A stretch of DNA of 7,575 nt from an uncultured Thiomonas sp. (GTDB lineage: Bacteria > Pseudomonadota > Gammaproteobacteria > Burkholderiales > Burkholderiaceae_C), in the NCBI GenBank assembly GCA_937927695.1, contig CALBRU010000268.1, positions 1 through 7,575 on the forward strand, in the 5' to 3' direction. Positions 1-5,867 of this stretch are shown one piece after another (positions within the stretch are counted from its first letter, which is position 1; each line of letters opens with the position of its first letter). The notes under the pieces were generated by a model. It had not been told where the DNA came from. It did no database searches and saw nothing but the letters and a program-made list of their open reading frames with translations. The position numbers and the translations under genes are program-made.

Positions 1-621
1 GTCACCAAGGGCTCCATTCACTATGAGGGCCACCGGATCGACAAGGAGGACGCGCCCGCCTTGGTTCGCCAAGGTGTGGTGCAGGTCATGGAGGGACGAC
101 ACTGCTTTACCCACCTGACCATTGAGGACAACCTGCTTGCCGGCGCCTACAGCCGCCGCGATGGCAAGGGAGCGGTGCAAGCGACCCTCGAAAAGGTCTA
201 CACCTACTTTCCACGCCTGAAAGAGCGTCGTCACAGCCAGGCCGCCTATACCTCGGGCGGCGAACAGCAAATGTGCGCCATCGGCCGTGCGCTCATGGCG
301 AGTCCCAAGCTCATCCTCCTCGACGAACCTTCGATGGGCCTTGCGCCGCAGGTCGTCGACGAAGTTTTCGCAATCGTTCGCGAGCTCAATCAGCGCGAAG
401 GTACGACTTTCCTGCTAGCCGAGCAGAACACGGCCATGGCCTTGCGCTATGCCGATCACGGCTACATCCTGGAGAACGGCCGTGTAGTCCTCGATGGCGC
501 TGCGGCGGATCTCGCCGCCAACGATGACGTACGGGAGTTCTATCTCGGTCTGGCCGACCAGGGCCAGAAATCATTCCGGGAGGCGCGAAGCTACCGTCGT
601 CGAAAACGCTGGCTGAGTTGA
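1..621 (+). CDS. HAAT-family (LivF-like) ABC transporter ATP-binding protein, 5'-truncated by window edge
   Basis: The frame is open from base 1 to a TGA at 619-621, giving 206 visible residues. LivF-type ATPases are usually about 235-270 residues, so the N-terminal part with the Walker A loop lies to the left. Visible in order: a Q-loop region VVQVMEGRHCFTHLT (residues 26-40), the ABC signature TSGGEQQ (84-90), Walker B LILLDEP (104-110), and the switch segment LAEQN (139-143). That EQN in place of a histidine is typical of the branched-chain amino acid (HAAT) class. ILENGRVVLDG and VREFYLGL near the end also fit LivF. The protein then carries a basic tail, KSFREARSYRRRKRWLS, longer than in standard LivF. 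It would power an inner-membrane importer with permeases and a binding protein encoded outside the window. The PaaK-like gene 43 nt downstream points to an organic or aromatic acid substrate rather than an amino acid, but this is inference. The internal TTG at 61 is only an in-frame codon, not the true start. Confidence 0.93.
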   Translation, partial: VTKGSIHYEGHRIDKEDAPALVRQGVVQVMEGRHCFTHLTIEDNLLAGAYSRRDGKGAVQATLEKVYTYFPRLKERRHSQAAYTSGGEQQMCAIGRALMASPKLILLDEPSMGLAPQVVDEVFAIVRELNQREGTTFLLAEQNTAMALRYADHGYILENGRVVLDGAAADLAANDDVREFYLGLADQGQKSFREARSYRRRKRWLS

Positions 622-647
622 CCCGGCGGAAACTCTCAACACATACC

Positions 648-653
648 GAGGAG
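648..653 (+). promoter_or_regulatory. Ribosome binding site for the PaaK-like gene
   Basis: GAGGAG lies 11 nt before the ATG at 665, inside the 43-nt gap after the ABC ATPase stop. It supports the 665 start. No promoter or terminator is evident in the gap, so co-transcription with the ATPase gene is likely. Confidence 0.6.
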
Positions 654-664
654 TAACCGTAGTC

Positions 665-1978
665 ATGGAATATCACGACACCCCCTATGACGCCCTTGAG
701 ACTCGGTCCCCAGACCAGCGAGAAGCCGAATTCTGGGACGCACTGAAGCATACCGTCGGGCATGCCAAAGCCAATGCATCAGCCTGGGCATATAGGCTGC
801 GCGAGATAGAACCTGAAGAACTCACTGGACTCGACGCACTCGCACGCATTCCAGTCTTGAGAAAAAACGAGCTGCTGACTTTGCAAAGGGCAAGCTGCGA
901 GCGCGGTGGCGATGTGTTTGCTGGCCATGCCACCGTTGGTTGGACCACGCGGCAGCCACACCGGGCCACCGCATTGCGCGTATTTAGTTCCCCCGGCCCC
1001 ATCTATGAACCTCAAGGCAGCGGCATCGATCCCTGGCGCATGGCGCGCGCCCTGCACGCAGCTGGGTTGCGCCCTGGGGAATTGCTGCACAACAGCTTTT
1101 CGTACCACTTCACCCCGGCAGGGGCCATGCTCGAAGGCGGCGCGCATCGGCTCGGATGTACGGTTTTCCCCGCTGGAATCGGACAGACCGAGTTGCAAGT
1201 GCAGGCCCTCGCCGATTTGGGCGCGCATTGTTATGGCGGAACGCCCTCATTTCTCGGCATCCTGGTCGATCGCGCCCAAGCGTTGGGCATCGCGCTGCCA
1301 CGACTGACCAAGGCACTCGTTTCTGGAGAAGCATTGAACAGTGCGCTACGCGAGCGGCTGGATGCCGCAAACATTACAGCATTGCAATGCTATGCCTCCG
1401 CAGATGTGGGTCTGATCGCCTTTGAAACCCGAGAACGAAACGGATTGCTTATCGATGAATCCGTGCTGATCGAAATTTTGGACCCAAACAATCGTCCCGT
1501 CCCTGATGGCGAGGTCGGTGAAGTGGTTGTCACCGTACTCAACTCGGCATACCCGCTGATTCGTTTCGGCACAGGCGATCTGTCCTCCATCCTTCCTGAA
1601 TCGCGCCACACTCCGCTGTCTTGTGGCCGCACGCAATTGCGCATCGCAGGCTGGATGGGTCGCGCCGATCAGGCCACCAAAGTAAGAGGCCTTTTCGTAC
1701 ACCCGCACCAGATTCAGGATGTTCTGAAACGCCATCCAGAAGTCCGCTGGGCACGACTGGAAGTGTCGCAGCGCGACGGAGAGGATCAAATGCAACTGAT
1801 CTGCGTCTCGGAAGTGGCATCCCCCAACTTGGCCCAAGCCCTGCAACAAACGATGCGCGACCTGACAAAACTGCGCGCCGAAGTCACCTGGCAGTCCAGC
1901 GAAAATTGGCTGCAGAATGCACCTACCATTTCAGACCTTCGCCCCAGACCTTCAAGCCAAGCTCAGGCCGATGGTTGA
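665..1978 (+). CDS. Phenylacetate-CoA ligase-like (PaaK-family) AMP-binding protein, apparently lacking key catalytic residues
   Basis: The 437-residue product has the length and fold markers of the PaaK branch of adenylate-forming enzymes, which activate aryl or acyl acids with ATP and then CoA. Matches are GGTPSFLGIL (191-200), KALVSGEALN (216-225), YASADVGLIAFE (243-254, position of the YG.sE motif), RFGTGDLSSI (300-309, the ATP ribose-binding Asp motif), and the hinge and C-terminal start GWMGRADQATKVRGLFVHP (329-347). Two parts are unusual. The phosphate-loop position reads FSSPGPIYEPQGSG (107-120) rather than the Ser/Thr/Gly-rich SSGTTG type. The C-terminal segment, where PaaK proteins have GK before a DxR, reads APTISDLR (419-426), and the last lysine of the protein is K402. 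It may be a non-catalytic relative, or it may use altered chemistry. The ATG has GAGGAG 11 nt upstream. It sits between an ABC uptake ATPase and a methyltransferase gene 15 nt downstream. Family assignment is good; activity and substrate are unknown. Confidence 0.85.
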   Translation: MEYHDTPYDALETRSPDQREAEFWDALKHTVGHAKANASAWAYRLREIEPEELTGLDALARIPVLRKNELLTLQRASCERGGDVFAGHATVGWTTRQPHRATALRVFSSPGPIYEPQGSGIDPWRMARALHAAGLRPGELLHNSFSYHFTPAGAMLEGGAHRLGCTVFPAGIGQTELQVQALADLGAHCYGGTPSFLGILVDRAQALGIALPRLTKALVSGEALNSALRERLDAANITALQCYASADVGLIAFETRERNGLLIDESVLIEILDPNNRPVPDGEVGEVVVTVLNSAYPLIRFGTGDLSSILPESRHTPLSCGRTQLRIAGWMGRADQATKVRGLFVHPHQIQDVLKRHPEVRWARLEVSQRDGEDQMQLICVSEVASPNLAQALQQTMRDLTKLRAEVTWQSSENWLQNAPTISDLRPRPSSQAQADG

Positions 1979-1993
1979 GGCGACAACGCCATC

Positions 1994-2620
1994 ATGCCCG
2001 GACCGACCGCTGAATTCTGGAACGAACGCTTTCGCACCCACACGACTGGATGGGATCGCGGCGCGGTGCATCCGCAACTTCTGCACTGGACCGCCGCGGG
2101 AACGCTCAAACCCTGTCGCATTCTGGTGCCAGGCTGTGGCGCGGGCCACGAGGTTTTGCACCTGGCGGCCGCAGGGTTTGAAGTCACCGCGCTGGACTAC
2201 GCGGAGCAGGCCGTCACCCTGGTGACCGAGCGCTTGCGCGAACAGGGTTTGAGCGCGACCGTTTTGCAAGCCGACGTGCGGCAATGGAAGGCGCCACAAC
2301 CGTTTGACGCCATCTGGGAGCAAACCTGCCTGTGCGCGCTTTACCCGGACGATTGGATGGCTTACGCCAATCGGCTGCATCACTGGCTGGCGCCAACGGG
2401 GCGGCTCTTCGCCCTGTTCATGCAGACCGCGAAACCCGGCGCAGAGGAAGGGTGGATACAGGGCCCACCCTATCACTGCGACATTCTGGCCATGCGCGCA
2501 GTATTTCCTTCCACGCGATGGCAGTGGTCCAAGCCGCCCTACCCGCGCGTTCCGCACCCCGGCGGTTCGGCCGAGCTGGCGCTCGTGCTCTCCCCAGTCG
2601 TATCAGACGCGCGGGAGTAG
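1994..2620 (+). CDS. TPMT-family SAM-dependent methyltransferase
   Basis: The 208-residue product matches bacterial thiopurine S-methyltransferase-family proteins, soluble enzymes that transfer a methyl group from S-adenosylmethionine to S, Se, Te or similar acceptors. The N-terminal FWNERF...GWDRG (residues 8-22) is the characteristic TPMT start. Motif I, the SAM-binding glycine loop, is VPGCGAGHE (45-53), followed by the acidic end of strand 2 in VTALD (64-68). FDAIWEQTCLCAL (104-116) is the motif IV region, and GPPY (157-160) is the typical late motif. The natural substrate cannot be read from sequence; thiols, metalloids and small sulfur compounds are candidates. The ATG lies 15 nt after the ligase-like stop, with only a weak GAGG overlapping that stop, so translation may be coupled. 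The last 82 bp overlap the 3' end of the opposing Crp/Fnr gene. The core domain ends near residue 200, so the overlap touches its final strand. Confidence 0.9.
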   Translation: MPGPTAEFWNERFRTHTTGWDRGAVHPQLLHWTAAGTLKPCRILVPGCGAGHEVLHLAAAGFEVTALDYAEQAVTLVTERLREQGLSATVLQADVRQWKAPQPFDAIWEQTCLCALYPDDWMAYANRLHHWLAPTGRLFALFMQTAKPGAEEGWIQGPPYHCDILAMRAVFPSTRWQWSKPPYPRVPHPGGSAELALVLSPVVSDARE

Positions 2621-3378
2621 TCGGCCACGCCGTTCGATCGGGACAGCGCAGCAGGTCGCAGCTTGAGCTGCGATTTTCCCGACGTTTTGGCGTTCAAACT
2701 ATGAAACTCCCAAGCCCGCAGTTTGTCCGTGTCGAGAATTTCCACTCCGCCATACCGCAGATGCAGCACGCCGTCCGCCTCCAGGCGTTGAAAGGCCTGA
2801 TTCACCCGCTGGCGCGATAAATGACAAAGCTGGCCGATTTCTGACTGGGTGACTTTCAGCGCGCCGCCATTCGCGCCGGCGAGCGGGTGAAACAAATGCC
2901 GCAGGGTTCGGGCGACAATCGATTCAGCACCGCTTTGCTGATCGTCCAGCGCCTGTAAGGTCATCAGTTCAAGGCGGTCGTTGAGTTGCTGAAGCAAATA
3001 ATGGTTGAAGGCAATATTGCGCTCCAGCAACCAGAGAAAAGTTTCGCGCGGTACCAGCGCCAATTCGCAAGTGCGTATGGCTTGGGCCTGATAGCGCCAC
3101 ACCCCCAGTCGCATCAGCGTTCCTTCGCCGAACCAACCGCCAGCCCCCACGCCGGAATAAACCAACGGTTTGCCAGTGGTCGTTGTCACGGTAAATTTCG
3201 CAAGCCCCGACATCAAGCCGATCCAATGCTGGGCCGTTTCGCCCAGAGGCTGCAGCGCCTGCCCTGCTGGCACGCTCTGGTAGCCCACTTCCGAAGCCAC
3301 ACGGGCCTTTTCTACTGGCTGCAAACACCCCCACCAGCCGCTGCGGGCTGCCCAGATTGGCGTTTTGGAGTCGTTCAT
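2539..3378 (-). CDS. Crp/Fnr-family transcriptional regulator with long C-terminal tail
   Basis: The 279-residue product has an N-terminal cyclic-nucleotide-binding-type beta barrel (about 25-125) with FGEGTLMRLGVWRYQAQA (83-100) at the phosphate-binding cassette. A dimer helix follows (about 120-145), then a winged helix-turn-helix: VTQSEIGQLCHLSRQRVNQAF (176-196, HTH) and ADGVLHLRYGGVEILD (201-216, wing). It lacks an N-terminal FNR-type cysteine cluster (only C18 is there), so an Fe-S oxygen sensor is unlikely. The cassette departs from the cAMP-CRP form, so the ligand is unclear. It would act as a DNA-binding regulator in the cytoplasm; its targets are unknown. The ATG at 3376-3378 is preceded by AGGA with 9 nt spacing. 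From about residue 228 the protein continues for some 50 residues of Ser/Thr/Ala/Gly-rich sequence beyond the usual end of the family. The last 26 codons and the stop lie antisense to the methyltransferase gene, and no terminator separates the two. Confidence 0.9.
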   Translation of the reverse strand: MNDSKTPIWAARSGWWGCLQPVEKARVASEVGYQSVPAGQALQPLGETAQHWIGLMSGLAKFTVTTTTGKPLVYSGVGAGGWFGEGTLMRLGVWRYQAQAIRTCELALVPRETFLWLLERNIAFNHYLLQQLNDRLELMTLQALDDQQSGAESIVARTLRHLFHPLAGANGGALKVTQSEIGQLCHLSRQRVNQAFQRLEADGVLHLRYGGVEILDTDKLRAWEFHSLNAKTSGKSQLKLRPAALSRSNGVADYSRASDTTGESTSASSAEPPGCGTRG

Positions 3379-3490
3379 GCAAGTGTTTCCTGGCTCAGGC
3401 TCTATGCTCGCGATTTTTTGCCGTCACTCGCATGACAGCGTGTAAATATCATGACTTAACGCAATGCATCGTTGAGAGCGTCACCCATAA
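3379..3490. other. Intergenic region upstream of the Crp/Fnr gene
   Basis: This gap must hold the leader of the Crp/Fnr gene, because the upstream H-NS-like gene on the same strand ends in a terminator. AGGA for that gene is at 3388-3391. CATGAC occurs twice in direct orientation (3431-3436 and 3450-3455), 19 bp apart, which could be an operator but may be chance. I could not assign convincing -35/-10 boxes, and there is no RNA gene or ORF with recognisable features. Confidence 0.4.
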
Positions 3491-3515
3491 AAAAACCGGG
3501 TCATCCCCGGTTTTT
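3491..3515 (-). terminator. Rho-independent terminator of the H-NS-like gene (potentially bidirectional)
   Basis: AAAAACCGGG (3491-3500) and CCCGGTTTTT (3506-3515) are perfect inverted repeats of 10 bp around a 5-nt loop TCATC. Read on the minus strand, the GC stem is followed by seven consecutive T residues (complement of 3489-3495), as in an intrinsic terminator. It lies about 50 nt after the H-NS-like stop. On the plus strand the stem is followed by TTTTTA, so it could also stop stray plus-strand transcripts. Confidence 0.85.
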
Positions 3516-3540
3516 ATGTTGCGAGCCTCACTCGCAACAT
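3516..3540. repeat. Perfect 10-bp inverted repeat abutting the terminator hairpin
   Basis: ATGTTGCGAG (3516-3525) and CTCGCAACAT (3531-3540) are exact reverse complements around a 5-nt loop CCTCA. The element begins at the base after the terminator hairpin ends and has the same 10-5-10 layout. On the H-NS-like mRNA it lies about 23 nt after the stop codon and just before the terminator stem, so it would form the first of two stacked 3'-UTR hairpins. It has no T-run of its own and is not a terminator by itself. Confidence 0.75.
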
Positions 3541-3563
3541 GCAGGCAAAGCGCCGTGCTGTAT

Positions 3564-3863
3564 TCAGATCAGGAAAGATTCCTTGCTTTTGCCGCCGTCC
3601 ACCGCGCTTTGAAGCCAGCGCGGCATTTTTCCGCGGCCAGTCCAAGTTTCGCCCGTCTGCGCGTTGCGATATTTCGGCGCGACCGTCGATCCCTTGGACG
3701 ACGCCCCGCCACGACGCGAACCGAGATCGGCCAAGGTAATACCGTATTCATCCATTTTGGCGCGAATATCGCTCACCACGGCAGCAATCTCTGCCTTGCG
3801 TTGCGTTTCAGCCTGCTGTTTGAGGGCTTCAATCTGTGACTGCAATTCTTTATACGTTGCCAT
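3564..3863 (-). CDS. H-NS family nucleoid-associated protein
   Basis: The 99-residue product is the size of short betaproteobacterial H-NS relatives, which bind AT-rich DNA, bridge it and silence genes. The N-terminal half MATYKELQSQIEALKQQAE...RAKMDEYGI (1-41) is a helical, heptad-like oligomerisation region. A flexible linker rich in Gly, Ser, Arg and Lys follows (about 48-63). The C-terminal DNA-binding domain YRNAQTGETWTGRGKMPRW (65-83) contains the diagnostic TWTGRGKMP core. A GTG six bases upstream (3867-3869) would add two residues, but AGGAG ends only 3 nt from it and 9 nt from the ATG at 3861-3863, so ATG is chosen. The gene stands alone between its own terminator hairpins and the terminator of the transhydrogenase operon. 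Its upstream region is AT-rich, so autoregulation by H-NS binding is plausible but not shown. Confidence 0.93.
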   Translation of the reverse strand: MATYKELQSQIEALKQQAETQRKAEIAAVVSDIRAKMDEYGITLADLGSRRGGASSKGSTVAPKYRNAQTGETWTGRGKMPRWLQSAVDGGKSKESFLI

Positions 3864-3872
3864 GAGCACCTT

Positions 3873-3877
3873 CTCCT
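3873..3877 (-). promoter_or_regulatory. Ribosome binding site that decides the H-NS-like start
   Basis: The minus strand reads AGGAG here, 9 nt before ATG (3863) and only 3 nt before the competing in-frame GTG (3869). The spacing favours ATG. Confidence 0.75.
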
Positions 3878-3901
3878 GTATTGAAAGTTAAAACCAGGAT
3901 C

Positions 3902-3907
3902 ATCATA
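3902..3907 (-). promoter_or_regulatory. Candidate -10 box for the H-NS-like gene
   Basis: The minus strand reads TATGAT, five of six matches to TATAAT, which would give a leader of roughly 30 nt. There is no good -35 at 17 bp, only a T-rich tract that belongs to the neighbouring terminator. Transcription must start in this gap because the transhydrogenase operon terminates just upstream. Confidence 0.35.
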
Positions 3908-3930
3908 CGACAAAACACAAAAAATAAAAA

Positions 3931-3949
3931 AGCCCGCACAAGGCGGGCT
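3931..3949 (-). terminator. Rho-independent terminator of the pnt operon
   Basis: AGCCCGC (3931-3937) and GCGGGCT (3943-3949) form a 7-bp GC-rich stem with a 5-nt loop. On the minus strand the stem is followed by a T-rich run (complement of the A-tract from about 3918 to 3930). It starts about 30 nt after the pntB stop codon. Confidence 0.9.
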
Positions 3950-3979
3950 CATTCATAAGCACTGGAATGCTTCAATCCA

Positions 3980-5416
3980 TCATTCGATGGCCTTGGTGAT
4001 ATCTTCCACGACCTTTTTGGCATCGCCGAAGACCATCATGGTTTTGTCCATGTAAAACAGTTCGTTATCCAAGCCCGCATACCCTGCAGCCATCGAACGC
4101 TTGTTCACGATCACGGTTTTTGCCTTGTAAGCCTCAAGAATCGGCATACCGGCAATCGGTGATTTTGGATCGGTCTTCGCCGAAGGATTGACGACGTCAT
4201 TGGCGCCAAGAATCACGGCGACATCAGCCTGGCCGAACTCTGGGTTGATATCGTCCATTTCGAAAACCTGGTCATAGGGCACCTCGGCCTCGGCAAGCAG
4301 CACATTCATATGACCCGGCATGCGGCCAGCAACGGGGTGAATCGCATATTTCACATTCACGCCATGCTCGGTGAGCTTCTGTGCCAGTTCCTTGACCGCG
4401 TGCTGAGCGCGGGCCACAGCCAAACCGTAGCCGGGCACGATGATGACCGTTTCGGCATTGGACAAGAGAAACGCGGCGTCATCCGGGCTGCCCGATTTCA
4501 CGGGGCGCTGCTGCAGCGCCGCGGTCGTTGTGGAAGACTCGGCGCCAAACCCGCCCAGAATCACGCTGATGAACGAGCGGTTCATCGCCTTGCACATGAT
4601 GTAGCTCAGAATCGCACCGGACGATCCGACCAATGAACCGGCGATGATGAGCATATTGTTTTCGAGCGAAAAACCAATGCCAGCCGCAGCCCATCCTGAA
4701 TAGCTATTGAGCATCGACACCACGACCGGCATGTCGGCGCCGCCGATGGGGATAATCATCAGCACGCCCAGAACGAAGGCCAGCGCCATCATGATGAGAA
4801 AGGGCGTCCACGCCGCCGTGGCCCAGAACCAAAGACCAAATGCGATAGCCGCCAGAAAAATAATCAGGTTGAGCCAATGCTGCCCCGCAAACCGCACGGG
4901 CGCGCCCTGGAACAAGCGAAATTTGTAGCGCCCAGCGAGCTTGCCAAAGGCGATGACCGACCCGCTGAAGGTAATGGCGCCAACGACCGTGCCGATGAAC
5001 AGCTCAATGCGGTTACCCGGAGGCAGCGGGTCACCCGCAGCCTGAACGATGCCGAAGGCGTGGGGCTCGGCGACTTCAGCCACGGCGATACACACTGCGG
5101 CCAGACCGATCATGCTGTGCATGAAAGCCACCAACTCGGGCATTTTGGTCATTTCGACGCGGTTGGCCATGAAAGCGCCAATGCCGCCGCCGACCACCAG
5201 CCCGAGAAGCACATATCCGAGACCGAGTGCCCCGGCATCGCCGCCCACCTTGATAATCAAGGCGACTGTCGTGAAGACGGCGATGACCATACCTGTCATG
5301 CCGAACACATTTCCGCGCCGGCTGGTCGTGGGGTGCGACAAGCCTTTAAGCGCTTGAATGAAAAAGACCGCTGCGAGCAAATACAGCAGGGTCACGAGAT
5401 TCATGCTGAGTGTCAT
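3980..5416 (-). CDS. pntB: NAD(P) transhydrogenase subunit beta
   Basis: The 478-residue product is full length for PntB, the inner-membrane subunit that carries most of the proton channel (domain II) and the NADP(H)-binding domain III. Transhydrogenase couples inward proton flow to hydride transfer from NADH to NADP+. About nine hydrophobic segments span residues 6-22 to 258-275. The conserved channel histidine lies in AFMHSMIGLAA (H100), and GADMPVVVSMLNSYSGWAA (226-244) is a family hallmark. Domain III begins after a linker (about 300-315) and shows the NADP motifs VPGYGLAVARAQH (327-339), HPVAGRMPGHMNVLLAEA (360-377), GANDVVNPSA (404-413) and NKRSMAAGYAGLDNELF (438-454). ATG 5414-5416 has AAGGA 8 nt upstream; a second in-frame ATG at 5404 is less well placed. 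It is the last gene of the pnt operon, 103 nt after pntAB, and is followed by a terminator. All key motifs appear intact. Confidence 0.98.
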   Translation of the reverse strand: MTLSMNLVTLLYLLAAVFFIQALKGLSHPTTSRRGNVFGMTGMVIAVFTTVALIIKVGGDAGALGLGYVLLGLVVGGGIGAFMANRVEMTKMPELVAFMHSMIGLAAVCIAVAEVAEPHAFGIVQAAGDPLPPGNRIELFIGTVVGAITFSGSVIAFGKLAGRYKFRLFQGAPVRFAGQHWLNLIIFLAAIAFGLWFWATAAWTPFLIMMALAFVLGVLMIIPIGGADMPVVVSMLNSYSGWAAAGIGFSLENNMLIIAGSLVGSSGAILSYIMCKAMNRSFISVILGGFGAESSTTTAALQQRPVKSGSPDDAAFLLSNAETVIIVPGYGLAVARAQHAVKELAQKLTEHGVNVKYAIHPVAGRMPGHMNVLLAEAEVPYDQVFEMDDINPEFGQADVAVILGANDVVNPSAKTDPKSPIAGMPILEAYKAKTVIVNKRSMAAGYAGLDNELFYMDKTMMVFGDAKKVVEDITKAIE

Positions 5417-5458
5417 AAATTGAGTCCTTGATGCTGCGCGTCACCTGGCGCGGTTCGA

Positions 5459-5481
5459 AACAGATCGGTGCGCCATCTGTT
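5459..5481 (-). promoter_or_regulatory. Stem-loop in the pntAB-pntB intergenic region
   Basis: AACAGAT (5459-5465) and ATCTGTT (5475-5481) are perfect 7-bp inverted repeats. Inside them GG (5467-5468) can pair with CC (5473-5474), leaving one bulged C and a TGCG loop. There is no T-run, so it is not an intrinsic terminator. It sits about 43 nt upstream of the pntB start within the 103-nt spacer and could affect mRNA processing or the subunit ratio. That role is inferred. Confidence 0.4.
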
Positions 5482-5519
5482 GGCGATGTGGTAACGTCAG
5501 ATATCTATTGGGGTGTGAT

Positions 5520-5822
5520 TTAGCTCTTGCCGGCTGTTTTCTTTTTGAACATGGCCAGCATGCGCCGCGTCACGAGAAAGCCGCCGAATACATTGACCGC
5601 TGCCAGCGCAACGGCGAGGGTTCCCATGACTTTGCCCAGCGGCGTCACAGTCAGCGCGGCGGCCAGCATGGCGCCCACGATAATGATGGCGGATATGGCG
5701 TTGGTCACCGCCATCAGCGGGGTATGCAAAGCCGGGGTGACATTCCATACCACGTGGTAGCCCACATAGATTGCCAAAACAAAAATGGTGAAATTGATCA
5801 CCAGAGGAGAGATTTCATGCAT
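5520..5822 (-). CDS. pntAB: NAD(P) transhydrogenase subunit alpha part 2 (membrane part)
   Basis: The 100-residue product corresponds to the C-terminal membrane segment of E. coli PntA, encoded here as a separate gene as in many alpha- and betaproteobacteria. Three hydrophobic helices are visible, about residues 8-25, 40-58 and 64-84. The family signature HTPLMAVTNAISAIII (33-48) is present, as is VNVFGGFLVTRRMLAMFKKK (76-95), which ends in a positively charged tail. It contributes helices to the domain II proton channel with PntB and anchors PntAA. ATG 5820-5822 has AAGGA 7 nt upstream. It lies 45 nt after the pntAA stop, consistent with one operon. Confidence 0.97.
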   Translation of the reverse strand: MHEISPLVINFTIFVLAIYVGYHVVWNVTPALHTPLMAVTNAISAIIIVGAMLAAALTVTPLGKVMGTLAVALAAVNVFGGFLVTRRMLAMFKKKTAGKS

Positions 5823-5867
5823 GGTTCAGTCCTTGTTCAGGATGAAAATCATTGACAGGCTGGAAAA

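Noticed and set aside
1346..1849. 167-codon minus-strand frame opposite the PaaK-like gene
   Set aside because: No domain features; the plus-strand frame carries the PaaK-family motifs.
2332..2820. 162-codon plus-strand frame spanning the methyltransferase and Crp/Fnr genes
   Set aside because: It is out of frame with the methyltransferase, very Arg/Ala rich and without motifs. Both real genes explain the DNA.
3431..3455. CATGAC direct repeat upstream of the Crp/Fnr gene as an operator, or an FNR/CRP box
   Set aside because: Two hexamers 19 bp apart are easily chance, and I found no TTGAT-N4-ATCAA or TGTGA-N6-TCACA palindrome.
3357..3839. 160-codon plus-strand frame through the terminator hairpins and the H-NS-like gene
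   Set aside because: It crosses the 3491-3540 hairpins, and the minus strand has a clear H-NS DNA-binding motif.
3864..3869. GTG start two codons upstream for the H-NS-like gene
   Set aside because: The Shine-Dalgarno would be only 3 nt away; ATG at 3863 has the right 9-nt spacing and gives the typical MATYKEL start.
4877..5431. 184-codon open frame on the plus strand antisense to pntB
   Set aside because: Its composition is that of an antisense shadow (His, Asp, Glu, Gln rich), with no start signal and no recognisable domain.
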